Shown here: positions 22,435-35,153 of the stretch, piece by piece | Layout: every line of letters begins with the position of its first letter | Numbering within the stretch: position 1 is the first letter of the stretch | DNA from: Toxoplasma gondii ME49 | Lineage: Eukaryota > Apicomplexa > Conoidasida > Eucoccidiorida > Sarcocystidae | Length of the DNA stretch: 64,000 nt | Direction of reading: 5' to 3' | Assembly: GCF_000006565.2 (NCBI RefSeq) | Contig: NC_031478.1 | Coordinates: 1,161,874-1,225,873 of the forward strand | Program-made: the position numbers and the translations under genes | Notes under the pieces: model-generated | The model's database searches: none | The model's input: only the letters and a program-made list of their open reading frames with translations | What the model was told of the DNA's origin: nothing

Positions 22435-24737
22435 AACGCGGCTTCTCAACAGTTGTTCTGCATATTGAACACCCACGGGATTGATAACGCGATCGCGATC
22501 GCTAAAGAGAAAGCGAGTGCCGACCCGCCGAAGTTTTCTCTCGAGTGTATGGACACCTGGTGGACGTACGCTCCCGATGGACTTTTCGCTCACAAAAGGA
22601 GTTGCGCTGCTGGGTTCTTCGTGACCAGCGTGTTTTTTGATGTGTGGAGTTCAGCACATCTTTCCAAGAGCGTCTTCGTTTCAAGGTTTAGACGCTCGAG
22701 ATGAACAACTGGAAAAGGCAGAAAATTCACTGGTAGTAAAGATGGTGGGAGGACGAGACAGAAAACTCGTGAACTGTGGTTGAGATAGGGTGAGGTGAAA
22801 GATGAGGTGCGGAGAGAGACGTCGAGAAGGCCTTCTCGATGCCTTCCAGTGCGGGTCCTCTTGCGGCTCTGTCCCGAGAATATTTCAGTTTTTCTTGGAG
22901 GCAGTGTGGGAAAGACAGGTTTTCTTGACAGAGACTTCGATCTTCAGTCGTTTTGCCACGACGAACAGCGTGGACTTCGGAGGCTGCCTGCCCTGCCCGT
23001 CGACCCCACAGGCTGAACCTAGATCTAATTAACGCAGGTAGATAGCGCACAGCTGAACTGTAGGCCTCAGTTTCAGAGCTCGTATTGACAGTCGGGTGTT
23101 CACCGCTCGCTTAGCTTGATGTACAGGGGAACATTTTCGCACACAAACCCATCCCTGCGTGCACATCTAACCTTGCAGGTTGACACACGGCATTACTGGA
23201 GCCACACATAAGTATTCCAGCAACTACAGTATATCTGTTTATCGGATTTGAGTTGAAGAATGCTGGAGGGCGGACCCTCTGTACAGAGACAAGTCTACTT
23301 ATAATGCGATAATTCCAGCACACGATCAACCTCTGTCCTGTGTGTCCGGATTCGTTTGACAGCGTGTTCTTAGCTGCTCCGGTACATTGTACTTCTAAAA
23401 TGGATCACTCTGAGTAAACGATACATGCGTATATAAATGCAGAAGCCTGCGTTCAATTACGTTCGCCCACACACAACCTCAGATGTTTCTTGTCTCTACG
23501 CACAAACCGGTATAGACCCTCCAGACCCTCCAGGCTGCGTACGCGGTAACACTTGTTGCTTTACACGTGGTAGCCGCTTTAAGTACGGCTTTTCTTCTGC
23601 ATCTCTATGAGAGCGAAAGTGACTCCTTAGCGCTTCAGTAAAGTGCACATCTGAAAGATGGGGAAGCGCAACACTCTTCTCGTTTCGGTCCTTTCGTCTC
23701 CGCGTCTCCGCAGAGCTGGGAAACGTCATCTGACGCTCGTCACGTCAGGAGAATGATGACAGAAGGCAGTAGACACATAAATGGAGAAGCGTGGAGCTCC
23801 GTGAGAGCAGAACCAGACAAGAGCACTCTGCGCCGCAGTGGTGCGGCTGTACGTACACTCCACAGAGGCATCCGCGGAGAAGAATTGGGGTGGACGTACA
23901 CCTGAGGCTGCTCTGGCAACTGGGAACTTTGAGACGCTACGGTTCTTCTACTGAAGATAACTTCTCCCGTCGCTTTATTTTGTCCTGCGTTTCTGCAAAT
24001 GACGAATCCCTGCGCCTGCGTCGTGCTGGCGAACGATTCGCGTCCTCTCTCTCTCCACACTCCCACCCACAAGCGAGTTTCCAGTCTTCTACACACACTG
24101 CACGGCCACACACAGATATGTCTATGAATAAACTTCCTTTGTCTCTCTTCTCTATAGGTGTGACGCTGGCTGTGGAGTGTGTACTTCCGACTTTCTACTT
24201 CCTGCCAAACGGAGGTTTTTTTCTGCCGGAGTCTCGCTGTGGCTCGCCGACCTACGGCGACATGTCCTGGCGGCTTAGGGTCTGACCCCCACCGTTCCAG
24301 ATTTCGCCACACTTGAAAGCCGACTTTCTCAGAACAAGTTTCCTAGCAGAGAGTGTTTTACAAGCCCGCCTCAAGGAAACCTGGCAGAGGAGCTTTTCTC
24401 TTGGGAACCAGCGAACGGAGACAGCGAGAAGGAAGCGCCGGTCTCTCACTCCCCGCGCTTCTCTCCTCGCTAGCTCTTCACTACTCATTATGGAACAACC
24501 TTCGGCGTGAGGTGAACAAACACATTACAGAACGGCGCCTCCCCCACAAACAAGAATATAAAAACCTTTTCTCTCGACACACCCTCAGCAACGACTTCAA
24601 AGCGCCGTTCCCCAAAACTACTCTTCTCGTCTGTCCCAGAGCCTCTGGTGTCGTCTCAGTTGTGCTCTGACTGGCACCGCGACAGAGAATTCCAAACTCC
24701 AACTCAGCACCGGTCGCTCCTCCACAGCCTCTCCTCT
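22435..24737. other. Intergenic between convergent genes
   Basis: The prefoldin-like gene (plus) and PFKII (minus) converge here. Open frames up to 190 codons exist (23740-24312, minus) but lack a good start, splice sites or protein-like composition. Two copies of the palindromic word family lie at 23847 and 23889. Confidence 0.5.
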
Positions 24738-27700
24738 CTATTGGTCTCTGCATGCAGCCGCGCCGCACGCTTCGCTTTTCATGGCGCCCTTGAGGACCTC
24801 GAAGAGCGAGCGAGAGTAGTAGTAGTCCTTCGCCGGTTCGGCGAACTGCAGAGGACCCGGGTTGCAGTACTTCTCCGCTTCGACCCATCCGCTTTGCATG
24901 CCCTGAGCGACGAGCTGGGAGACTGCATCTTCGCTTGCACTCTCCGAGAGAGCAAAGAGAGCGTCGCCCTCGGCGACAGAGAAGACGCCGTTTGCGGGTG
25001 TCTCCGAAACAGCCGCGGAAGAGACACACAGGCCGTGCAGCTGCGCCGCAGAGGCTGCCAGCGGCAGGACCAGAGGCTCGAAGACTGTGGGGCAGCTCGT
25101 CGGATTCGCCACAGAGACCTGCACTGCGTGCGACGGCAGCGCATGCATCGTCGCGCACATGGCACTCAGGTGACCCAACGTCGAACCCAAACTGCAGTCG
25201 TACAGCGACGGATAAGACGCCCGGAGCTGAGGGAGAGACAGAGAGACAGACCGAGTGGATGTGACGAGGGATGCCCCAACAGACGCGAACGAGAAAGAAC
25301 GGGGAGAACAACAGACGGAACGAGAAGAAAAAACGACAGAGGAAAGAAAATAACAGAAGAGGACACGGGAGAGCAGGAGAGAACAAGAAAGGTGAGGAGA
25401 GACCGCGAGAGCGGAAGCGAAGAAAGGACAAAAGAAGGAAAGAGAGAACAAGAGCGACAAGGAAATCCAGTGTAAAGTTTAAACGTAATGCAGCTCATAG
25501 AGGTCAGCAGAGAGAGCAAACGAGGGAGAGAAAAGAAAGAACAGCTTACCGAGTCACTGAATTCAAAGCAGAGGGGCGAGAAGCTGCCCGAGAATGTGCC
25601 TGCGTCCTTCTCCTTTTTCAGAACCGCAGCGACCTGTGGGGAAGAGAGAGAGAAGTGCGCAAAAATGGTCACGGAAATGAAGCTGCGGAGAAAAGAAAAA
25701 TGCGAGCAGAGACCCGAGACCAGCGACGCTGACACAGTCTCATCCTCACTGCGACGAGGAAGCAGCCTAAAAAATACTATGAAGGCTAGACAAGCTCTTC
25801 TGTAACACACAGGGTTTACCCAACCGCGAAACTATAGTCAGACGGAGACATGCACAGAGTCACACAGACACAGAGAGAGACGAGAAGGAACCGCAGAAAC
25901 AGCGCCACTGCGCGGAAATGCGCGAAACAGAGTCCTAACGACTTCTCCTTACCATCGCGGCAATGAGTTCATGTGCGGGGAATCTGAGGATTGCCTTGGG
26001 GAACTGGTGGACCTCGATGTCGCGTATCAGCTTGTGTTGGAAGGTGACGGGAAGCGAAGTGAAGAGCTCCCGAGACGCAGGCGACAGAGCAGCCATCAGC
26101 GCTGCCTCTTCATCGGCAGTCAGCGCTAGGCAGACACCTGAGGCGGGCTGCGGCGGATGCGTCAAAAAGTGGAGGTGAATCTCGACCGCCAAGTCGCGCA
26201 ACTGAGAAGACAAAAAGCACGGAATGCACAGTTTGGGCAAGACTGTCGGAGAACGAACACCGCGAAGTAAAACGAAGCCAGCAACCATTGCATGCAACCA
26301 TATACGCGCTGCAGACGCATGCTTCCCTGTACTATGATAGATACACACAGTTTCGATAAATACATAAAACGATATATACATATATATATGTGTATATAGG
26401 TAGTATATGCTTTCATATGCATATCCTGAATTGCGATTCACGGGAGTCGAGCGGGGCGTTTTCCTAGAACCATGCAAGCACGCAAAGGCTGTGCTTGAGC
26501 ATTTGGCCTTTGGACGAACCTCCTTGTTGAGAGCGAAGAGGTTCTCGTTGATGACGGCAACACCGAAGTTCTTCTTTAGAGCTGCGCGAGCCTTCACGGC
26601 GTCGGCGACGAACTGTCCAAACACCACAGAGAGCACACCGAAAGAGTGAGGGCAAGCATTTCAACGAAGCAACCGGAATAGGTGAAAAACGGAAGACAGA
26701 ACGCGAATCGAGTGTCTCATTTGAAGCTGAAAGAAACGCCAGACCTCTTCAAACCCGACCACCCGTCGGCGAGGCGACCGAGAGGCATCGGCACCCTGGA
26801 GCGACAGGCGATGCCTCTCAGCAGGCTGTTCGATCTCAGCTTCGTCTCGATTTGTTTCAGCGTTGCATGTTCGACTCGACAGATCCACCAAAGCACAGCA
26901 GAACAAGAGACGCGAGATGTTCAGGGACGCATGGAACAAGAGACGCAGGATTTCTTCGCCGTTCTCCAGTACGCAAACATACACTTGGGTTTTCAAGGTC
27001 CTTTCACGTGGAAGCTGCCTGCGAGGAGCGAGCATCACTTCCCAGCTTCGCGTCTGCGTTTCTCTCGACAAAGGGGATCTCTAAATTTGGTGGACAGCGA
27101 TGACAAAGCCACAGAGGCGTTCGGCTTGCTCACCGTGACGATTTCGCCGAGCGTCTTGGTCTTGAACTGCTGCGACGACAGGACGACGTTCGGATGAGTC
27201 TGCAGTCCAACCTCGCACTCGGCTTCCAGCCCCCCGGAGACTTGGCAGAAATAAAAGTACTTCGCTGCACTGTTGCTGTCGGTCAAAAGGTTGGCTGCAT
27301 GCAACGAAACACACAAACGTTTACAGGTCTCACTTCACACCAGCCCCATCTAAAGGCCTTCTCTTTCGCACGACTTGTGTAGAACACGAGACGCATCTAT
27401 ATACATATATATATATATGTACATACATGCATGCACATCTTTGCCTCCTTGTATGTATTTGCGCATGCTGTGGTCCATGTATAGCTGAACATTGCCTTGC
27501 TCGCTGCTTTTGCATCTAAAGGTCTCAGACTTGCTGCATTTAGGTGAACAGCTGGAGCGAGGGATCTTCGAGAGAAAAGAGTTTTGCTCCCATGCGCGCG
27601 TCCGCAAAACGCAGACAGGCTTCCCACTCTTCTGCATTTGGTTTTCCAGCGCATGCCACGAGGAAATACTTAACATACTCACGCATGAATGAGCACAGAT

Positions 27701-30700
27701 GCATACAACAAGCGCATGCGTGGATACGCTTAAGTTCTCTTACCGATCATTTCCGACGCAACCTTGGTTTCGGTGTCGAAACCCAGGCCCCGGCAGCCCG
27801 CGAGCTGCTGGAAAGTCGAAGAGATGCCCGGGCACATTGCTTCTGCAGAGAAATCCCAAGAAACGCGAGACAAAGTGAAATGCCCCATGACCACGAACCA
27901 ACGAACATACACGCGGAACGTTCAAGGCACCACAGTCACCAGTACAGACACCCGCGAGAATTGCGCAAAGAGCTACACCTCACACACACACGCACACAGT
28001 CTTCACGAATTAACATATCCAAATTCTGTTGTGCTCTTCATGGCCACCATGTTAAGTGTATTAAGTGTAGTGTAATAATCAAGCAGAGCATACAAACTAG
28101 AGTCCTACACCGAGCCTGCACATACACGTATGTCTACAAAAAGCGTCGGCTTATATCCATCTGCAGAAAGCGCGTACATTCCCCTCCACTCACAGTCTCG
28201 CTATATGTAGGTTGATATGCATGCATGGGTACTGGTGTCTGAACTTTGTCACTGGAGAGCACATGAAGCATGTGAAGAAGAAAAAGGTTTTCTTACTGGC
28301 ATCGGGGCTTCCGACGACGATGTCTTTGCCAGTCAGTTCCTTCAGGAGCTGAAGAGCACCGTGTGCAGGGAACCTGCCCAAGTCTCCAGAAGGCTCGACG
28401 CAGACGACGCGAATGGGCTGTCGCTGCGAGGCGAGGAGTTCAGAGAGAACCGCCGCATGCAAAGTTGTGCCTCCGATCATCACCAGCGCAGCCACCCCCG
28501 CTGCCTGGAGAGTCGCAGCTGCCTGCTTCATGCCCTCCTGCAGAAAAAGTAAAGAGGACGCAAAGGAACGAAAAACATCACGGCCGACATCGGGAAGTCT
28601 TTTAAAGGGGAAAGACGTACGGGACTGGGGCTCCACGCGTTGTCTGGCCTAGCGTATGCTGTTCGCATTCGACTAACTTAGGAGGAAAAACGATTCTCTA
28701 CAGAGAAGACACCGCTTCCCAGTCGCCTCCAACTTTTGTCTTCTCTTGTCACTTCCTCCGTTCCGTTTCTCCTGTCACTTCGTTCGCTCCTTCTGTCTGG
28801 CGATGCCCTTCTTTTCTTCTTGCACACCTTGGTGAAGAGCTCAGCTTCTTCGCGTTCTGTGCGGCCGAGAAGAACGAATCCAGGTTGGTTCCTTTGCGCG
28901 GCAGCTTCCTTTTCTCCGATAACCACGCAGTCGTTTGTGAGGAGACCCCGCGCGCCCTTGAAACCTTTGACAGTTCCGCCAAGGAGAGCGACGCGCTGCA
29001 CGAGGCCGCAGAGGACGTTCGCGTAGCCAGGGCGTTCCGGACCGACGAGGACAACGCCCACTGCGCATTTCTCCTTGATTTTCTGCGCCTTCTGGAGCTT
29101 GCATGCACCCCCGAAGAAGTCCTTCGCCTCTGCACCGAGAGCGGGGAAGAGCGCCTGAATGTGAGCGTTGCATGCTTCGGCTCCGGGATGAGCAGCAGCG
29201 CCCGCGACGACCGCCGTCTCCTTCTGGAGCAGCAGGGGATTCAGCAGAGGCTCGAACTCGAGTCGCGAGTGACCCAGACTCTGGGGAGAGGAACTCGACA
29301 ACAGCGACGCCGTAGACGGCGCGCCAACCAACGTGTACGGGAGAACCGGAGTCGGCGTATTCAGCTGCATGGGTCCGGGGATCTGATAGACGTCCTCCAG
29401 GCGCATCGCGTCGCGTACCTGAGAAACAGTGAGACAGGCAGCAGATGCAAGAAAAGAAAAGTGACAGAAAGAACGACAGGGATGGACAGAAGCAGAAAGA
29501 AAGGATCGCGGAAAAGCGGTATCCGAAGACAGCAGAGAAAGAACCGGGTGGAACAGGCTCTTCGTTGGTCGAAATGACAGTGAGAGAAGGAGAGCAAGAA
29601 GGAAAAGCGAGAGGAACAGAGGAGAGAGAAAAGCCGAGACAGCAAAAACGGAAGCTCGTACCTGGGCAAACGCCTGGAAGAGCGGACGCTCGATATCAAC
29701 AAGGAACTTCTTGATAACAGGAACATTCGCCTTCCCTTTGCGAGTCTCCAAATTCATCATCTTCGTCAAAGGAATGCCAGCCGCTTTCCAGTCGAGAGGG
29801 TTCGACGACGAGCTCATGTCCTTCAAAACTGCCATGCATGCAGTCACCTGAACGACGCATGCAACGAAACACGACGCATGCATCCACAAAGTGCGTATCA
29901 AAGTTTCCTGTCGCCGCTTCGGCACTCACTGCAGCCCTCCATCCTTTCCAGCCGACAGCAATGTCTTTGCCTCATCCCGCAGTGTATTTACGGTTTCTCA
30001 TGCAGTGTGTAGTGTCTAAACAAACGAAGGCGCAGTCACTCCACTCCTCGACCTCTACGTCTCGTTCGCCAGAGTCACGCCTCTTCCCGTTCGCGACTTT
30101 CCGAGACTCCTTCTCTTCAGTCACCAACAACACAATTTGTGAAGGTGTGTGTGTCCGGAAACGGCCTCAACTCGCAATTGTTTTGAAGGCAATTCTCTAT
30201 CCCCTCCCTCGCCACAACTCCCCACTGGCCCTGCATGCAGCACGTTGCGCAAATGCCTTCGTACACACACACACATAAATATATATATATATACATACAT
30301 ATATATACATTTATTTAGGTATTTATGTCGCCGGCTTCACATGCGGTTACACAGACAGACAAGCATGTATCCATACTTAGTTCCGCATCATGGTCCGACA
30401 ATTACCTTGTTTTGAATGAGAGCACCGGCGACATTGCCCAGGCCGTAGCAGTACGTGGCGTCGAAGTCCGAGGGGTATCCACTGCGGCCCTCGTAGCCGA
30501 GGTAGTGCGACTGCGCGAGGAAAGTTCCCTGGAACCCACGCTTCTGTAGCTCGGACTCCGTCATCTGCATCAACAGCTTCTCAGTGTGAATCATCGCCAC
30601 CTAAAAACACAGAGACAGTCGAAACATGCACGTAGTTATATATATATATATATGTATATTGGTATTTATGTATATGTATATATATACATAGATGCATATA

Positions 30701-31302
30701 AAGACATTGACCCACACATCCACATTTATTTATAAATATGTAAACTGCCCAGGTGGATATCAAGCAACGTGTAGGAAATCTGGAGAACGACGACGGACTT
30801 CCCCGTCTCCTGTGTGTGCAGGAACGGAGGAACCTGGACGGTGTTGCGGGGTGTTTGCCCCCGTCCAGTTCGGAAATTCACCAAACTCTTTCGTTCTTTG
30901 CTCGACGCAGAGACACAAATGTCCGACCCTTTGACTGCCCAAGAGGAACGTCGTGAGCCATGCATGCGCCGACTACAGAGAGCGCATCGACATTTCTGAG
31001 ACGCGCTTGCAGTCCGAGGACGACTTTCTCCTGCGAACCTGAACGTTGCCGTGAGGGTCGCGGTCGAGAAGCAGTTGCCGACGAGTTGATTCAGGAAGCT
31101 CCTCGAACACGGAGCGGCTCTCAGGCGTCAACTTGGAGACTTCGAAGTCGCCCGCGGCCACGATGTGGTTGATCTCGTTGATCAGGACGCCAACCTGAGA
31201 CACAAGACGCCAGAGGAAAACGGCCAGACCTCAAGTCGCAACTCTAAACACACAGAAGGGACGCCAAACACTTGCATGCATACACATTATACATATATAT
31301 AC

Positions 31303-31333
<31 letters not shown>

Positions 31334-34300
31334 CATGTGTACAAAGACAAGTGCATGTATGTTGAAATGCAGGTGGTGTGAATGTTTATGTAGGTGTGGC
31401 GTTTAACCTTCTCTGCAGAGAGAGACGAGCGTTCTCTCACGGCAGACAGATCCTCACATAAACGGACTCGAAGAAAGCAGGAAGTCCTGAGGGACATACA
31501 GACATACGAGTACATGTTTGTATTTATATGATATACTTCTGCGTATCTGCATGCATGTGGATCTCTTCCTTCGCTTACTTCGGGAATGAACTCGATGAGC
31601 CCCTCAGGAAGAAGGACGACGCCATACTGCTTCCCCTTGGCGTAGCGCGCCTCGACGAGGTCGACCAGCGCCTCCACCAGCTGACGCAGCGACTGCTTCT
31701 TCGCCATGACTTCTTCGCCTGAGGAAGCAAAGCCGACGGTCTTATCTCCGGTGCACAATTCGAATAAACGCAGCCCCTCGAGAAGCACGCAGAGGCCTAT
31801 CGAGCGCGAGAGACTGGGACGCGCATAAAGACGAGGAAGAGGGAGAGCAAGGCCGAGAGCAACGCGCCACGGAACAACGCGAACAAGCAGCGAACAGAGG
31901 GAGTGCCAAGGGAACAAGAGGTCACATGCAGAACGAAGGTGCAGAACGAAGGAGAGAGCGCAAGACTTCGCTTACCAATGAAGGTGTAGTTCGGGTGCGT
32001 TTGGAGAGCGCATTCGAGGGTGATGAGCGAGGCGCTACGACCCATGAGGCGAACAAAGTGGTAAGTGTTTCCTGCACAGAATCACCGAAACATCAATCAC
32101 CGGTGTATGAGTTTCTCCTGTCTTGTTGCGTTCGTGACTTTGATTCATTTGGATGCGTCTCTTCGAGTCTTGATTCTATCCTCTTGTCTGTTGTCCCTTC
32201 GTCGTTTTCGTTCCCCCGGAGAAAAGACTTGCTTCCAGACCTCACCTCCAGTCATGGCGTTCCGCATCAGGTTTCCGATTTGCTGGCAGTACGTCTTGCA
32301 CGCAGTGTCGAAGCCGAACGAAATTTCGACGAAGCGATTCTTCAGGTCTCCATCGATCGTCTTGGGGCATCCGCAAACGGAGGTCGAGCTACCTTTGGAC
32401 TGAAGGCAGGAAACAAAGAACACGAGACATGCGCAGATTCCCTTGAAACATCCGAAAAAGAACAAAGAACGCATGAACGCGATAGAAATTCTCTGTTGCC
32501 GTAGCGCGCTGGAAGCAAGTCAGCGAGAAGCAGTTCAAAAGCAAGGCCATGCGTGTCTCTTCCTCTGTGTCGGATTCGCGGTCTCCGCGAACATCGCACA
32601 CGACAGCGAACGAGGCCGCGACGGCGGCGACGAGACTCCGAGAGAATTCAAGGCGCCCTCTCAGATGCACCTCTACAGAAGAAAAGGAGCACTGTGCGGC
32701 GAGACAGAGAGAGAACAAGGAAGCGAGTAGAGAAGGAAGCCTTCCCATCTTTGGTCTTCCCTGACTTCCTCTCCTGTTCTCCCCTCTTCTTCCATCGACT
32801 TCCTGCTCTTGGTCTTCTTCTTCTTTTCTCGGAGGTTACCTTGAAGTACTCCGCGAGGATGGCGGCGTTGGTGTTCGAGTCGTCTCCGCCGATGACGACG
32901 AGGCCGTTAAGCTGCAGTTTTTCGCAAATTTCCAAACTCTTCTGTTTTTGCTCGTCCGTCTCGATTTTATGGCGACCGCTGCGAATCATGTCGAAGCCTC
33001 CCATGTTCCTGTACTTGTCGATGATCGCCTCCGTCAGCTCGACGTACTCGTGGCTGAAGACGCCGTGAGGGCCCCCCAAAAAACCAAAGACGGTGCTCGC
33101 CGGGTTCACCTGAAGGAAAAAGCCATGCGATACCGCGGTCCAAAGGGCTGCGTCGACTCGACACGAAACGCATGCGCGCTGCATACTGGCACATGCACTC
33201 TTTGAGGAAACAGCAAATCCGGAGACCTCTCCCCCCCCCCCCACGCGCGCGCAAAGTCGCACCACAGTCTCACGCGGAGAAACGTTTCCCCACTCGACTG
33301 GGACATCGAAACACACACCGAGCGTACATCTCAGTCCACGAATCCGCGCGCAGCTTCGCATAAACGCCTCTCCAAACAATTACCTCTCGACGCGCGCTTC
33401 TCTACAGCTTCAAAGCGCAGGCATCGACACTCCTACGCTCGAAACCGTGATACCTACATATACATATATATATATATATGTACATATACGTGTATTACGA
33501 AGCATATACTCAGATACTCAGATCAAGACAGATATACATACGTACATCGGTACATACGCACAGACTGATATCTACAGATATATTAGCTGGAAATCTGTGC
33601 CTGATTCTCCCAGCTAGGAACCGTCTTTTTCGGGACTGCGTACGCGTTTGACGTAGTCGAAGATACCGCAGATGACATTGTGGCCACCGGCAGCTTGACC
33701 GCCAGAGAGAACGACACCGACGCGAAGAGGCTCGGAGGAGGCCTGGCGGTCGCCGGAAGCGGGCGCGAGCAGACAGAAGTTTGTGTTGATTGTGTTGGGG
33801 AAGAGACTTGCCAAGATGTCCTGATCTTGTGCAGACAGCACGTGAGGGGCGTTGTTCACCTCATCCTGAAAGACATGGGATAGAGATCCAACGCACACGA
33901 AATGACATCCCTTCACAGACACAAATATACTTAAATATGTACGTATGGATGCAAGTTTTGTAGGCATGTCACCGTATGCACCCTGGCCTGGGGCAGGTCG
34001 TGTATTTGCGCATGTTGAAATGTAGAACCGCATTTCCACATGCACACAGAAACACCCAAACCTGTGCACAGGAGAATCGGCTTTTCTCGGCCCACACATC
34101 GAGAAATCAAGAGGCAGAACTGCTACTGACCCACATATATTCACCTATATGGTTACAAATATATATATATATCTATATATATCTATATCTATATATGTAT
34201 ATATGATTACATGTGCTTTGTACGGGGCGTAAAGGCAGAGAAGGCGAGTCGGAGAGGCAGAGACGTCTGTGCGTGTTCGGGACTCCGCGGGAGGACAGAA

Positions 34301-35153
34301 AAGCGGCACTCCCGTCGTGTCGTTAGAGTCGCCTTCTCGGCGTGGACCGACTGCCTTAGGAGACACTACGAAGCGGAAAGGCGGACGCAGAAGAAGAGAC
34401 TTTTCACAAAACCAGACTGCATCCTTGTCAACCTCTGACTGACCTGCTTGTTGACGAGGTCTGTGTCGTTGCAAGGAACGGTGACGACGCCAGTGGGCGA
34501 GGAGAAGACAGGAGGAAGGACAGGCTTGAAATGGCGACGCGCCACCTGAAGCAAGAAAGAGAAATCGAAAGAAACTCGCGATGAGAGACCGAAGGACCCC
34601 GTCCGACATGGCAAAATCAGGCGCAGGCCTACCTACAATTACACATATACAGTTGCACTTCTGCATGCACATGCACAGATCGAGAGAGTTATGCGCGCTT
34701 GTGTGAGAGTTGAAGACGCCGTCGTGGACCTGCCATGGGTCCGGTGCAGAGACGCACTTCCAGTCTCGTTCTCGTCCGCGCATGCAAACAAATTTGAATT
34801 TCAACAAAACGCACTATGCACACACACGAACGTATACGAAGAGAACACACAGACGTTCACTTTTCTCCACATACACCTACCTAACAACAATATATACATA
34901 TATGTATATATATATGTATACATATGTATATATATGTATGCAAATATGTATGTGTGTATGCATGTGAGTATATGTCGACTGCGCACGCAGAGGGGGAACT
35001 GACCTCGTTGGGAGTGGCTTCGTCGGCGAGCTGAGGGGAGAAAAGGTGAGACTGACTGCTTGCCTGACTTTCGAAAAAAGTCTCCACAGCATCAGCTTCG
35101 GGGTGGGCGCTGGTGGTGCCCTTGGCGCACTTAAAGAAGGACAAGAAAGTCAT
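24738..35153 (-). CDS. PFKII: Pyrophosphate-type 6-phosphofructokinase, two-domain
   Basis: This enzyme phosphorylates fructose 6-phosphate in cytosolic glycolysis. Eighteen minus-strand exons join in frame to 1225 residues: 35004-35153, 34444-34545, 33644-33865, 32840-33109, 32246-32399, 31976-32071, 31579-31718, 31039-31194, 30406-30600, 29662-29847, 28828-29418, 28297-28537, 27744-27842, 27134-27294, 26520-26612, 25953-26201, 25550-25633 and 24738-25226. The N-terminal domain has the glycine loop GGQAAGGHN (139-147), GGDDS (232-236) and PKTIDGD (260-266). Asp in GGDDS and Lys in PKTID mark pyrophosphate-dependent enzymes, whereas ATP enzymes have GGDGS and PGTID. The C-terminal domain keeps the fold pattern but not the catalytic residues: the loop reads GPERPGYAN, and GGTTL replaces GGDDS, so it is probably structural. 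The start ATG context is TTCAAGATGA. Nearly all large TA microsatellites of this region fall in its introns. Confidence 0.96.
31283..31340. repeat. TA microsatellite in a PFKII intron
   Basis: (TA)n/TACA run in the intron 31195-31578. Comparable runs lie in other PFKII introns at about 26370-26410, 27397-27435, 30274-30320, 30631-30700, 33450-33500 and 34158-34206. Confidence 0.9.
34889..34975. repeat. TATG/TA microsatellite in PFKII intron 1
   Basis: Alternating TATATG and TATGTATG units in the intron 34546-35003. Confidence 0.9.

Noticed and set aside
23740..24312. 190-codon minus-strand frame between the prefoldin-like gene and PFKII
   Set aside because: It starts at GTG, has no good start context or splice partners, and has no recognisable motif.
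24481..25431. 316-codon minus-strand frame in the PFKII last exon region
   Set aside because: It is an out-of-frame shadow. The PFKII frame (24738-25226) joins upstream exons in phase.
28140..28160. TRP-1-like TCGGCTTATATCCAT
   Set aside because: It matches only the first 11 bases of the element and lies in a PFKII intron.
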